Shown here: positions 47,682 to 56,232 of the stretch, piece by piece
Position numbering within the stretch: position 1 is the first letter of the stretch
How the letters are laid out: every line of letters starts with the position of its first letter
Source of the DNA: Opitutia bacterium
GTDB lineage: Bacteria > Verrucomicrobiota > Verrucomicrobiia > Opitutales > Opitutaceae
Assembly: GCA_016217545.1 (NCBI GenBank)
Contig: JACRHT010000017.1
Location: 806,001-870,000, forward strand
Reading direction: 5' to 3'
Length of the DNA: 64,000 bases
Position numbers and translations under genes: made by a program
The notes under the pieces: generated by a model
Told to the model about the DNA's origin: nothing
Databases searched by the model: none
Seen by the model: the letters and a program-made list of their open reading frames with translations, nothing else

Positions 47682-48688
47682 GACGCCGCCTCCTTCGCCT
47701 TGCCGCGCCCGACCCAGCCGAAATACGCGACCAGCAACCCCAGCTCCACCACGCCGAAAGCGATCTTCAACGCATACGGGATCGCCGGCTCGTGATACTG
47801 CGACAAATACGACTCCACCACGCCCGCCCACACCAGCATCAGCGCCGTGCCCGCAGCGAGCGTCGCCACGTCATCCGCCACCGCGCGCAACCGCACCGCC
47901 AGCGGACGCCCGTCGTCGCGTCCGATCACCGCGCGCGCCAGCACGAAACCACCAGTCGCGCCAACGAGGATCGCCGGAATCTCGATCACGCCGTGCGGCA
48001 GCAGCCAGCCCGCGAGAAACACGCCCTGCCCCGCCAACAAATAATCCGCAATCACCGCGCCGAGAATCACGCCGTTGTAGAACAGCAGCACGATCGTGCC
48101 CGCGCCCCACGCGAAACCGAGCGCCAGCGCGAAGAGCGACACGCGCGTGTTGTGCGTCATCAGCTCGCCCGCAAACGTCGCCTTGTGACCCGCCAGCCGG
48201 TCCTTCATCGCCGCTTCCTCCTCGGCGACGCGATCCGCCGGGTCGCCGCGCAGATGCGAAAACGGCATCAACGCCTCCTTCGCCTCCGGGTCCACCGCCA
48301 CCGCCACGCCGCCGAAGATCGCACCGACCAACGTGATCACGACCGTGAGCAACAGCGCCCGCGCGTGCCGCCGCAGCGTCTGCGGAAACGTCGCGCTCAA
48401 CCACTGCCACGGCCGCAACCGCGCCGACCCGACCCGCCGCGTGCCGTGGATCTCCGCGTAAGCCCGCGCCACCAGCAGCTCCAGCCGCCGGCGCATTTCC
48501 GGCTCCGCCGAAAACGACGCCACGCGCGCCAAATCCGCGCCCGCTCGCCGGTAGAGATAGTCCAGTTCCTTCGCCTCCGCGAGCGACAGCGGCGCCCACG
48601 CGTCGCGCTGGCGACGGTCGAGCATCTTCTCCAGCCGCAGCCAATACGGCTCCTCCGCGGCCACGAATCTCGCGAGATCGACGATCAC
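47678..48688 (-). CDS. SpoIIM-family (stage II sporulation protein M) membrane protein
   Basis: 336 residues from a GTG overlapping the DUF58 stop. A soluble N-terminus (IVDLARFVAAEEPYWLRLEKMLDRR) contains LSLAEAKELDYLYRRAGADLARV, typical of the DUF95/SpoIIM group in non-sporulating bacteria. Four or more helices follow, with TFAGELMTHNTRVSLFALALGFAWGAGTIVLLFYNGVILGA and a GLLLPHGVIEIPAI-like WLLPHGVIEIPAILVGATGG as hallmarks. Function outside sporulation is unknown; it goes with RDD, DUF58 and MoxR. Confidence 0.9.
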   Translation of the reverse strand: MIVDLARFVAAEEPYWLRLEKMLDRRQRDAWAPLSLAEAKELDYLYRRAGADLARVASFSAEPEMRRRLELLVARAYAEIHGTRRVGSARLRPWQWLSATFPQTLRRHARALLLTVVITLVGAIFGGVAVAVDPEAKEALMPFSHLRGDPADRVAEEEAAMKDRLAGHKATFAGELMTHNTRVSLFALALGFAWGAGTIVLLFYNGVILGAVIADYLLAGQGVFLAGWLLPHGVIEIPAILVGATGGFVLARAVIGRDDGRPLAVRLRAVADDVATLAAGTALMLVWAGVVESYLSQYHEPAIPYALKIAFGVVELGLLVAYFGWVGRGKAKEAAS

Positions 48689-50016
48689 AGCAAACCGCCT
48701 CCCTTCACGCGCAGGTATTGCCCGACCATTTCCGCCGCCAGCCGCTCGTGTTCGAGCAACGCGCACGTCACGCCATGCGGGCGCAGCAACCGCGCGATCT
48801 CGTGCGCCTCGCGCCACTGGTAGTGTCCGGCCAGCCGCGCCACCATCTCCGCCTCGTTCGCCACCGGCCGGGTGAACAACGCCTCCGCTCCGGGCGCGCG
48901 CACCTGGTTCACGAGCACGAGATGCTGCCGCGAGAGCACGGGAATGTGTTTCACGAACTCCTCCGCCAGCACCGGATCACTCAAATCCGTGAGAAAAACC
49001 AGCAGCGAGCGCCGCTGCAGCCGCGTGCGCAGCAGCGCGAACAACTCCGCAAAATCCGGCGTCGTCTCGCTCGGCTCCAGCGCATGCACGGCCTCGCGAC
49101 AGGCCCCGTAGTGCGTCGCGCCGCTCCCGGCGCGCACGAACGTCCGCACGCGCGCATCGTGCGCCACCAACCCGAATCGGTCGCCCTGCCGCCCCGCCGC
49201 GAGCAACAGCACGAGCGTCGCCGTGATCTGCCGCTCGAGCGTCGTCACGCTGCGCCCCTCGATCGTCACCGGTCGCGCCGACAGCCGCGACGCGTCGATC
49301 ACGACATATATCTCCTGCGTGCGCTCGACCTGGAAAATCTTCGTCACCGGCCGGCCGCGCTTCGCCGTGCCTTTCCAATGCACCTCGTCGAAGCTGTCGC
49401 CCGGCTGATACTCGCGCAGCCGCTCGAACTCGCGCCCGCGCCCCACGGTCCGCCGCAGTTGCACCCCGGCCAGCCCCCGATTCAGGAACAGCGCCGCCAG
49501 CTGCCGCCGCTCGGAAAACAAGTTCGGATAGACGCGCAACTCGCCCGCGAGCGGCTGCTGTGCGCGCAATTGCCAGAAGCCGAGCCGCGAATCCGCCTCG
49601 AGGCACACAGGGCCGGGCGTGTAGCGGCCGCGGCGCTCGCCCGTGCATTCCCAGTGCACGAGCACGCGCTTGCCACCCGCGGGCAACGCCACGCGGAGGA
49701 CGCGCTCCTTGCTGGCGAACACGCCCGGCAGCGCGAGACCCAGCCGCACTTCGGCCGGCGCGCCTGCGTCGTAGCTGAGCACGAGCGGCAACTTCGCCCC
49801 GCGATCCTTCGTCAGCCGGCTCACCGCCTCACCCGTCACGACCGGCAGGTGTCCCGCGCGCAACGTCAGCAACAGATCCACGCCCGCCACGAGCGCCAAC
49901 GCCGCCAGAGCGATCACGCACAGCGGCCAAAGTTCCGCCAACGGCCCCGCGAGCGCAGCCGCCGGCACGAGCGCCGCGACGCACCACAAAAGACGACGGG
50001 AGGGAACGGGGATCAT
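48685..50016 (-). CDS. DUF58 membrane protein of second MoxR module
   Basis: 443 residues. Two helices near the start (about 10-25, 30-50) are followed by a beta-sandwich part and the DUF58 signature VGRGREFERLREYQPGDSFDEVHWKGTAKRGRPVTKIFQVERTQEIYVVIDASRLS, with a vWA-like C-terminal fold (LLVFLTDLSD). It differs from the bat DUF58 by its membrane anchor and length. It follows the MoxR gene by 8 bp. Confidence 0.92.
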   Translation of the reverse strand: MIPVPSRRLLWCVAALVPAAALAGPLAELWPLCVIALAALALVAGVDLLLTLRAGHLPVVTGEAVSRLTKDRGAKLPLVLSYDAGAPAEVRLGLALPGVFASKERVLRVALPAGGKRVLVHWECTGERRGRYTPGPVCLEADSRLGFWQLRAQQPLAGELRVYPNLFSERRQLAALFLNRGLAGVQLRRTVGRGREFERLREYQPGDSFDEVHWKGTAKRGRPVTKIFQVERTQEIYVVIDASRLSARPVTIEGRSVTTLERQITATLVLLLAAGRQGDRFGLVAHDARVRTFVRAGSGATHYGACREAVHALEPSETTPDFAELFALLRTRLQRRSLLVFLTDLSDPVLAEEFVKHIPVLSRQHLVLVNQVRAPGAEALFTRPVANEAEMVARLAGHYQWREAHEIARLLRPHGVTCALLEHERLAAEMVGQYLRVKGGGLL

Positions 50017-50024
50017 GAAACGTC

Positions 50025-50990
50025 TCAGCGCGGCACCGCGACCTGCTCCAGCAACCGGTTCAGCACCTCGTTGACCGACAGCCCTTCGATCTCGAACTCC
50101 GGCCGCAGCACGATGCGGTGCGCGAGCACCGCCGGCGCGAGCTGCCGGATGTCGTCCGGCGTCACGTAGTCGCGTCCCTCGATCGCCGCCTTCGCCCGGC
50201 CGCCGAGCAACAGCGACTGCGTCGCGCGCGGGCCGGCGCCCACGAGCACGCTCTCGTCCGTGCGCGTCGCGCGCACGAGATCCACGATGTAAGCCATCAA
50301 CTCGTCGCGCACCGCGATCGCATCGAGGCTGGCGCGGAGCGTCGCCAGCTGGCCGCGTTCGAGCACCGCCTGCACGTCACCGCGCGCCAGCGCCGCCTCG
50401 GGCGCGTCGGCCGTGAGCATCCGACGCGCAAGCGAGATTTCGTCGTCGCGCGCGGGACACGCCATCTGGATCCGGAACATGAAACGATCCTTCTGGGCCT
50501 CGGGCAGCGGATAAGTGCCCTCGGACTCCGCCGGGTTCTGCGTCGCGAACACGGTGAAGTCCGGATCGAGCGCGTGCGTCTCGCGATCGATCGTCACACA
50601 GCGCTCCTGCATCGCCTGCAGCAGCGCGGCCTGCGTCTTCGCCGGCGCGCGGTTGATCTCGTCCGCCAGCATGAACGTCGTGAACACCGGCCCGCGCACC
50701 AGCGTGAACTGATTCGTCTGCAGGTTGAAGATGTTCGTGCCGGTGATGTCGGCTGGCATGAGGTCGGGCGTGAACTGCACGCGGCCGCTCTCCGCTCCGA
50801 GCACGTGGGCGAGCGTGCGCACCAGCAGCGTCTTCGCCACGCCAGGCACGCCTTCGAGCAGCGCGTGCTGGCGCGTGAGGATCGTGATGAGCGCCAGCTC
50901 GACCGCCGCCGACTGGCCGATGATGACCTTGGCGACTTCGCGGCGGGCCGCCGCGAGCGCGGCGAGGGTGGGTTCGAGTTTCTCGTTCAT
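50025..50990 (-). CDS. MoxR-family AAA+ ATPase, second module
   Basis: 321 residues. Walker A is [11 protein letters not shown], Walker B is [13 protein letters not shown], followed by [26 protein letters not shown] (as [10 protein letters not shown]) and the lid GADPRATQ-like [16 protein letters not shown]. It is the chaperone-like ATPase of the minus-strand membrane cluster. It lies 4 bp after the DUF4350-like gene and 8 bp before DUF58. It resembles the bat MoxR (27162) in layout but is a separate paralogue. Confidence 0.93.
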   Translation of the reverse strand: [321 protein letters not shown]

Positions 50991-50994
50991 AAAT

Positions 50995-52236
50995 TCAGCG
51001 CGGTTTCAGCTCCCGCACGAGCGTGTTGTAGGTTTCGGTCGGCGCCACCTTCGGGTCGCGCGCTTCCCACGCCGCGTTGAAACGCGCCGTCGCTGCCGCA
51101 TTGCCGCCCGCCCGCCGGGCCGCGCGCCACTCCTCGACGCACGCCGGCAACACCGCGCCCGCGCCGAGCGCCCGCCGCAGCAGCGCCGTGAGCCCCGCCG
51201 CCGGCTCGTAACCGAGTGCAATCTCGCCGCCGGCTTCGAGCGGATCGCGCACCGGATAAAACGCCACCGCGCGCCGCCACAGATACAGCGCCGCGAGCAA
51301 AGCGAGCAGCGCCAGCGCGCCACCCAAGCCATAGCGTCGCGCGAGAAATCCGACGCCGTTCTCCTCGCCGAGTCCGAGCGCGCTCTCGACGAACACCGCG
51401 CGCCGATGCCCGCCGACGAGCCACGCCACCAATCCGGTCGCGCGATTCTTCTGCATCGCCTCGTTGCTGAGCGCGAACGCGTCGCCGAGCAGCACGATCT
51501 TGCCCGCGCCGAAGGATCGCACAACCGCCACCGTCGACGGCCCGCGCGCGTAAAGCGTCCGCCACGGCGAGCCATCGGTCGGCTTGAAACACAGTTCGCC
51601 GTGCCACTCGAGAGTGGCCGTGAGCTGCGCCGGCGCCGTCGCATCGCGCTGCGCCGTGGGCGGCGCCAACAACGTCCGCACGCCGAGTCCGACCTGCCAT
51701 GCGTCGGCGATTGTTTTTTCCTCCGGCTCGCGTTTGGCGCGCCCACCGGGTCCGCGCGCCGGCTTCTTCGCTTTTTTGTCCTTCTCGTCTTCGTCCTCGC
51801 CGGCTCGTTTCTTCGCCTCGGCCTCACGCTTCTCCCGCGCTTTCTCCGCGGCGACCCACTCCTCTTCCTCGGCTTTGCTCACGCTCTGGAACGCCAGCAC
51901 CACCGTGCTGCCGGCGTTCGCCGCCGCGTTCAGCGCCGCGAGTTCATCCTCGGGAATTTTCTCCCAGTCGTGCCAGAGCAATCCCGGCAACACCACGAGT
52001 CGCGGCTCCGCGCCGAGCCGCGCGAGCGGCTTCAACTGCCGCTCGACGCGGAAATCCGGCAGAGTCTCCAGCGCCTCGTAAAGCGCGCGCGTGCCGAGCG
52101 CGTCCGACCGGAACGACGAGTAAGGCGGATACGCGTCGCCGCCGCCGAGCCGGATCGAAAACACCCATCCGAGCGCGAGCGCCGCCAACACCAGCGCGGC
52201 CACGGGAAACAACCAACGGAGCGCGCGGCGGTTCAT
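50995..52236 (-). CDS. DUF4350-like membrane protein
   Basis: 413 residues. A helix at about 8-25 is followed by a GATase-like sugar-binding region (SSFRSDALGTRALYEALETLP), then a highly charged Lys/Glu stretch (about 135-165), the segment SFGAGKIVLLGDAFALSNEA typical of DUF4350, a second helix at about 310-325 and a cytosolic tail. Proteins like this sit beside MoxR and DUF58 genes in many phyla; the function is unknown. The ATG overlaps the upstream stop (ATGA). Confidence 0.82.
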   Translation of the reverse strand: MNRRALRWLFPVAALVLAALALGWVFSIRLGGGDAYPPYSSFRSDALGTRALYEALETLPDFRVERQLKPLARLGAEPRLVVLPGLLWHDWEKIPEDELAALNAAANAGSTVVLAFQSVSKAEEEEWVAAEKAREKREAEAKKRAGEDEDEKDKKAKKPARGPGGRAKREPEEKTIADAWQVGLGVRTLLAPPTAQRDATAPAQLTATLEWHGELCFKPTDGSPWRTLYARGPSTVAVVRSFGAGKIVLLGDAFALSNEAMQKNRATGLVAWLVGGHRRAVFVESALGLGEENGVGFLARRYGLGGALALLALLAALYLWRRAVAFYPVRDPLEAGGEIALGYEPAAGLTALLRRALGAGAVLPACVEEWRAARRAGGNAAATARFNAAWEARDPKVAPTETYNTLVRELKPR

Positions 52237-53912
52237 CGCGGAGCCTCCAGTTGCCGCAGCCAATCGCGCGCCGCCTCGGCATTCGCGGGCTCATGGCCAT
52301 ACCACACCGCCTCGAACGCCTCGCGGCGCGCCCGGAAATCCTCCGCCACGCCCGACCGACCGAGCGCGCGCCGCCGCAGTTCGCGCTCGTAGTCGAGGTT
52401 CGTCTTGAACTTCGCCAGCGACAACAGCCCGTCGTGCGCGTGCGTCGCGATGGTCGCCAGGAAGAGCGCGCGCCACGCCAGCCGCCACTCGCCTTCCGCC
52501 AGTTTCGCGCGGGCGAGCGCGAGCCATTCGTGTGCGGGCAGGCGCGACGCCTCGACGTTTTCGTCGCGCAAATCCGGCGCCGCCGTGGGCAACGCGCCGG
52601 CCGCGCCGCCCGCGAGCGGGCGCGTCCGGTTGTGCTCGAAAACCTTCCACACGACCCAGAGCAACAGTCCCGCCACGATCGCGAGCAGCGCGTAGGCGCC
52701 GAACTGCAGGACATCCATCCAGCGCAGCGACGCCGTGCCATCCCGCGAGCGCGCCGGCGTCTTGTCGTCCTTGCCGCCGGGCAACAGGTCGGCGAGCCAA
52801 CGCTTCGCACCATCCAGCCAGCGCGAGACCGAGCGAACGACTTCGCGCGCGGTCTCGAAGGTCGCGCGCAGGAAACCCATGACGATGCCTTCCTTTTTCC
52901 TCCGTGCCTCCGCTGCCTCCGGCGGCGGCCGCAGCCGCCAGCGGAAATCCGGGCGCGCGAGCACCTCATCGAGCGCGCGATCGAGTTGCCGCGGCTCCAG
53001 CGCGACGGTCGGCGTCGGCGACACGTCCGCCGCGCGCGCGGTCGGCACGCCGCCGAGCCACAGCGTCGCGAACACGAGCGCCGCAATCCCCGCCCGCGCG
53101 GCCGTGCGTCGGGCCTGCTCGCGTCGCAGCACGAGCAGCAAATCGGCGCCGCTGCGGCGCGCCTCGCCGCGAAACACGCGCACGACGTAGAACGCCTTGA
53201 TCAACGGCCCGACCGCGAGGTGCGTCAGCGCGGCGATCACGGCGAGGAACGTCGTGTTGAAATACGACCAACCCGACAGCGCGAAAACCGTGTGCAGCCC
53301 GAGCCAGCGCGTCGCCAGCATCGGCACCACCACGAACGCCACCGCCACATTCAGAAAGACCATCGACCAGAGAATCGACAGGATCGCCAGCGCCCAGTGA
53401 TTTTGCGCCGGCCACAACATCGCCTGCTCCCAGGCCGCGCGCCGCCGCTCCGCCGCGCTCGCTCCGTCGCCCGACGGCAGCACGGCCGCGCTCTGGAAAT
53501 ACGCGTAGGCCCAGCCGAACGGCACACCGAAGCCCGCCGCGAGCGGCAGCACCACCACGCCCGGCGCCTGGAGGCGAAATTGCGCCGCACATTCGCGCGT
53601 CCAGTCGCGCGTGCGCCAGCGCGGGAGCGCGTCGCCGGTCAGGTGCGCGCGCAGATTCTGGGCGTAGCGGTGCTGCGCCGTTCGCATCACGCCAAAGGCC
53701 AGCGCCAGTCCCAGCGCTCCGAGCGCGATCGCGCCGTCACTCGGCACGAACCAGCTCACGTAAGCCCAGAAAAACACCACTCCGCACGCGAACGGCGCCG
53801 CGCCCGCGTAGTAGAGCCCGAGCGCACCGGGATGCGCGCGCAGCAGATGCACGGCCTCCTCGATCAGGTCGACCGCACGCGGGATCGTCTTTGCCTCAGG
53901 GCGTTTCGCCAT
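52233..53912 (-). CDS. Multi-TM protein with DUF4129-like C-terminus
   Basis: 559 residues. Residues 1-280 hold about six hydrophobic helices (YYAGAAPFACGVVFFWAYVSWF, ALGALGLALAFGVM, VLPLAAGFGVPFGWAYAYF, AILSILWSMVFLNVAVAFVVV). A further helix lies at about 285-300, then a polar loop, then a helix at about 415-435 and the DUF4129-like tail LAEGEWRLAWRALFLATIATHAHDGLLSLAKFKTN. DUF4129 proteins accompany MoxR/DUF58 genes and transglutaminases. Its 5' end overlaps the zinc-ribbon gene by 17 bp. Confidence 0.75.
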   Translation of the reverse strand: MAKRPEAKTIPRAVDLIEEAVHLLRAHPGALGLYYAGAAPFACGVVFFWAYVSWFVPSDGAIALGALGLALAFGVMRTAQHRYAQNLRAHLTGDALPRWRTRDWTRECAAQFRLQAPGVVVLPLAAGFGVPFGWAYAYFQSAAVLPSGDGASAAERRRAAWEQAMLWPAQNHWALAILSILWSMVFLNVAVAFVVVPMLATRWLGLHTVFALSGWSYFNTTFLAVIAALTHLAVGPLIKAFYVVRVFRGEARRSGADLLLVLRREQARRTAARAGIAALVFATLWLGGVPTARAADVSPTPTVALEPRQLDRALDEVLARPDFRWRLRPPPEAAEARRKKEGIVMGFLRATFETAREVVRSVSRWLDGAKRWLADLLPGGKDDKTPARSRDGTASLRWMDVLQFGAYALLAIVAGLLLWVVWKVFEHNRTRPLAGGAAGALPTAAPDLRDENVEASRLPAHEWLALARAKLAEGEWRLAWRALFLATIATHAHDGLLSLAKFKTNLDYERELRRRALGRSGVAEDFRARREAFEAVWYGHEPANAEAARDWLRQLEAPR

Positions 53913-54246
53913 GACCCGGATTGTCCAACGCCTCGCGCCACACCGTGCCTTCGTGCAGCTGCGGCGGCAGCGCTTTCAGAAACTGCCCAAAACCGTAGAA
54001 CGCGACCCAGAGCAACAGCACGCACGCCGCCGTCACGGCGACGTCGCCGCTCCGCGGCAGCCACGCCGCCGATGGCTTCGCCGCGCCCGTCGTCGCCACC
54101 GTTTTCGCGAGGCAGGTCGCGCACAAGACACGTCCGTCATGCTCCACGATGCACTCGCGACAAAAATCTCCTCCGCACGACGGACACCGCGCCACCGCCT
54201 CGCGCTCGGTGTGCCGCACGCATTTTCGCGTCGCGAACGAACTCAT
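53896..54246 (-). CDS. Small membrane protein with B-box-like zinc finger
   Basis: 116 residues. The start contains a Cys/His cluster: CVRHTEREAVARCPSCGGDFCRECIVEHDGRVLCATC, a B-box/zinc-ribbon layout that binds two metal ions. One hydrophobic helix follows at about 73-90 and a short polar tail. This architecture is shared with the larger protein at 54820-55386. It overlaps the upstream gene (ATGA) and the downstream gene by 17 bp. Confidence 0.75.
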   Translation of the reverse strand: MSSFATRKCVRHTEREAVARCPSCGGDFCRECIVEHDGRVLCATCLAKTVATTGAAKPSAAWLPRSGDVAVTAACVLLLWVAFYGFGQFLKALPPQLHEGTVWREALDNPGHGETP

Positions 54247-54818
54247 GACGGCAACGCCGGCGGCAGCGGAGGTGGCAGCGGCGGCGGAATCGGCGCCGCG
54301 CTCGCGCCACCGGACTCCGCGGGCGGGGCGACATCCGCGGCGTTCGCCGCCGCGAGATCGGCCTGCGCGGCTTCGATCAGCGGCCGGAGCTCGGCCAACA
54401 CTTTCCGCGTGCGCGGCAGGCGGCAGAGCGCGTTCACGTTTTCCTGCTGCACGGCCGTGATGACCACCACCCGGCAGCCGGCGCCGCGCAGGTGATTCCA
54501 GACGAGCAAGGCCGCGACCACCGCGCCGACGATGCTCATGCCCCACGCACCGCCTCCCGCGCTGTGCACGATCATAAGCGCCAGCAGGCCCACCACCACG
54601 AACACGCTCGCGTAGATGACTCGCCGCGCCGTGTGCACGATCAGCATGGCCTGGATGTCGCGCAGGTAGAACCGGCGGTAGGTTTCGTTGTAGCCGGTGG
54701 ACGTGAGATGCAGCAGGTGGTCCGGCGCGAGGCAGAGCTGCGAAAGCACGCCGAACCCGCGCTTCAACGGCGTGAGCTTGCGGTAAACGGGAGTGGAGGG
54801 AGCGGTGGTTTCGGCCAT
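54243..54818 (-). CDS. Two-helix membrane protein, unknown
   Basis: 191 residues. A cytosolic N-terminus contains GFGVLSQLCLAPDHLLHLTSTGYNETYRRFYLRDIQAMLI, followed by two helices at about 75-92 and 98-115. A cytosolic helical part (TAVQQENVNALCRLPRTRKVLAELRPLI) leads to a Pro/Ala-rich end (PPPLPPPLPPALPS). No family is recognised, though the RFYLRDIQAM segment looks like a PH-like membrane-associated domain. The ATG at 54818 lies one base after the stop of the upstream gene. Confidence 0.65.
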   Translation of the reverse strand: MAETTAPSTPVYRKLTPLKRGFGVLSQLCLAPDHLLHLTSTGYNETYRRFYLRDIQAMLIVHTARRVIYASVFVVVGLLALMIVHSAGGGAWGMSIVGAVVAALLVWNHLRGAGCRVVVITAVQQENVNALCRLPRTRKVLAELRPLIEAAQADLAAANAADVAPPAESGGASAAPIPPPLPPPLPPALPS

Positions 54819-54819
54819 G

Positions 54820-55386
54820 TCAGCGGAACAGCATCGAACCAAAAACGAACAGCCAGACGCCCACCTGGATCAGCGCGACGAGACCCGCGATCACGAGGCG
54901 GGTGCGCCGCCATCCCGGCACGAGGCTGCCGGGCTTTTTCCACGCGTAGAAGCAAACCCCCAGCGCGACCGGCGCGCTGATCAGCGTCAGCGGCCACATG
55001 ATCAGCGGCAGGAACGCCAGCACGAGCGCGATGCGATCATACAGGACGCGGTGGTTCTCCGGCAGCTTGCGCCGGTCCGCGCGGGTCTCGAGGCAGGACG
55101 GGCAGTAGTTTTTTCCGCTCATCGGCACCCGGCACACCGCGCACACGTAGCGCCCGCAGCCGTCGCACGCCACCTCGGCCCGGTTCTCGGCGTGGAAATA
55201 GCAATTGGCCTCGCCCGCCGCGGTCGCGCCGGCCCGCTCCACGCGCCGCGCCGCCGCGAGCGCCGGGAAACGCAGTTGCTCGAACTCGCCCTCGCACGCC
55301 GGGCAGCGCACGATGTCGACGCCCTGCCAGAAAACCTCCGGCACGGTGCGCCGGCACTTGGGGCACGCGAGCTTGTGCGGGGTCAT
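54820..55386 (-). CDS. Membrane protein with zinc-ribbon and B-box-like domains
   Basis: 188 residues. Two metal sites are visible: a first ribbon CPKCRRTVPEVFWQG...CPACEGEF at 8-40, and a B-box part CYFHAENRAEVACDGCGRYVCAVCRVPMSGKNYCPSC at about 62-100. Three hydrophobic helices end the protein (IALVLAFLPLIMWPLTLISAPVALGVCFYAW, LVIAGLVALIQVGVWLFVFG). The start overlaps the RDD-GYF stop (ATGA). It goes with the B-box protein at 53896 as part of the same membrane set. Confidence 0.78.
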   Translation of the reverse strand: MTPHKLACPKCRRTVPEVFWQGVDIVRCPACEGEFEQLRFPALAAARRVERAGATAAGEANCYFHAENRAEVACDGCGRYVCAVCRVPMSGKNYCPSCLETRADRRKLPENHRVLYDRIALVLAFLPLIMWPLTLISAPVALGVCFYAWKKPGSLVPGWRRTRLVIAGLVALIQVGVWLFVFGSMLFR

Positions 55387-56120
55387 TTCGTGCGGATCAC
55401 ACGCGTGTCGCACATGCGGTCGTGCAGTGCGCGCTTCTCGTCATCGAACGCCGCGAGGATGTAGCCGATTAGCAGCGTGAGACTGCTCACGACTTCCGCC
55501 AAGGCGCGGCCGACCGCGCGACCGCCCGTGATCGGCGATCCGTCGCTGCGCACGACCTTCAGCCCGAGCGCCATCTTGCCCGGCGTCGCGCCGTGGCGGG
55601 TCAGGAAAAACCACTGGAAGGTCACATTCACGAGTGTCGAGCACAGCATCGCCGTGCCCTGATACGCGAGCCACTTGCCGAGATCGAATTGGTTGATCTG
55701 CGGCGAATACAAGAACTTGCCGAAAAACACCGCCGACAACCCGAAGCTGATCGCCGCGTTCGGAATCCACAGCAGCAACCCGTCGAGGAACTTCGCCAGG
55801 AACCGGACCCAGAATCCCGCGAAGTGCACCTCGCCCGGGTGCTGCACGCCCTCGCGCACGCGTTGGAAATACTCGTCCTTCTGCTCCGCGCTCACGAGCT
55901 TGCCGTCGTGCGACACGAGGTCGCGCGTGAAAAAACGCCCGCCCGACACCGTGCACACGCCCGTCGTCGGCTCGACTTCGCTCCAGCGCTGCCAATCCGC
56001 CATGCCCTTGGCCCACACGAGCGTGTCGGCCACCACGATGTTGTCGCGCACCAGACCCTCGAACGCCGTCGCATTCACCGGTCCCATGCGATTCCCTCCA
56101 TTCGCGTAAAACCACTCCAT
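55383..56120 (-). CDS. GYF_2-RDD membrane protein
   Basis: 245 residues. The N-terminal GYF_2-like domain (EWFYANGGNRMGPVNATAFEGLVRDNIVVADTLVWAKGMADWQRWSEV) usually binds peptides. A linker and the RDD membrane domain (AGFWVRFLAKFLDGLLLWIPNAAISF ... ATPGKMALGLKVVRSDGSPITGGRAVGRALAEVVS) with three or four helices follow. It is the first gene of the tightly packed operon running to 46869, 112 bp downstream of the sigma-vWA fusion gene. Confidence 0.88.
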   Translation of the reverse strand: MEWFYANGGNRMGPVNATAFEGLVRDNIVVADTLVWAKGMADWQRWSEVEPTTGVCTVSGGRFFTRDLVSHDGKLVSAEQKDEYFQRVREGVQHPGEVHFAGFWVRFLAKFLDGLLLWIPNAAISFGLSAVFFGKFLYSPQINQFDLGKWLAYQGTAMLCSTLVNVTFQWFFLTRHGATPGKMALGLKVVRSDGSPITGGRAVGRALAEVVSSLTLLIGYILAAFDDEKRALHDRMCDTRVIRTK

Positions 56121-56232
56121 ATTGGCGCGAGTAATTGCCCGCTCGCGCCCGACGCAGCAAACGAAATTGCTCCGCTGCCGCCGCGAAATTCAGGTCGATT
56201 GCGGCATTGACGCGACGCCGGAGGACAACTCC

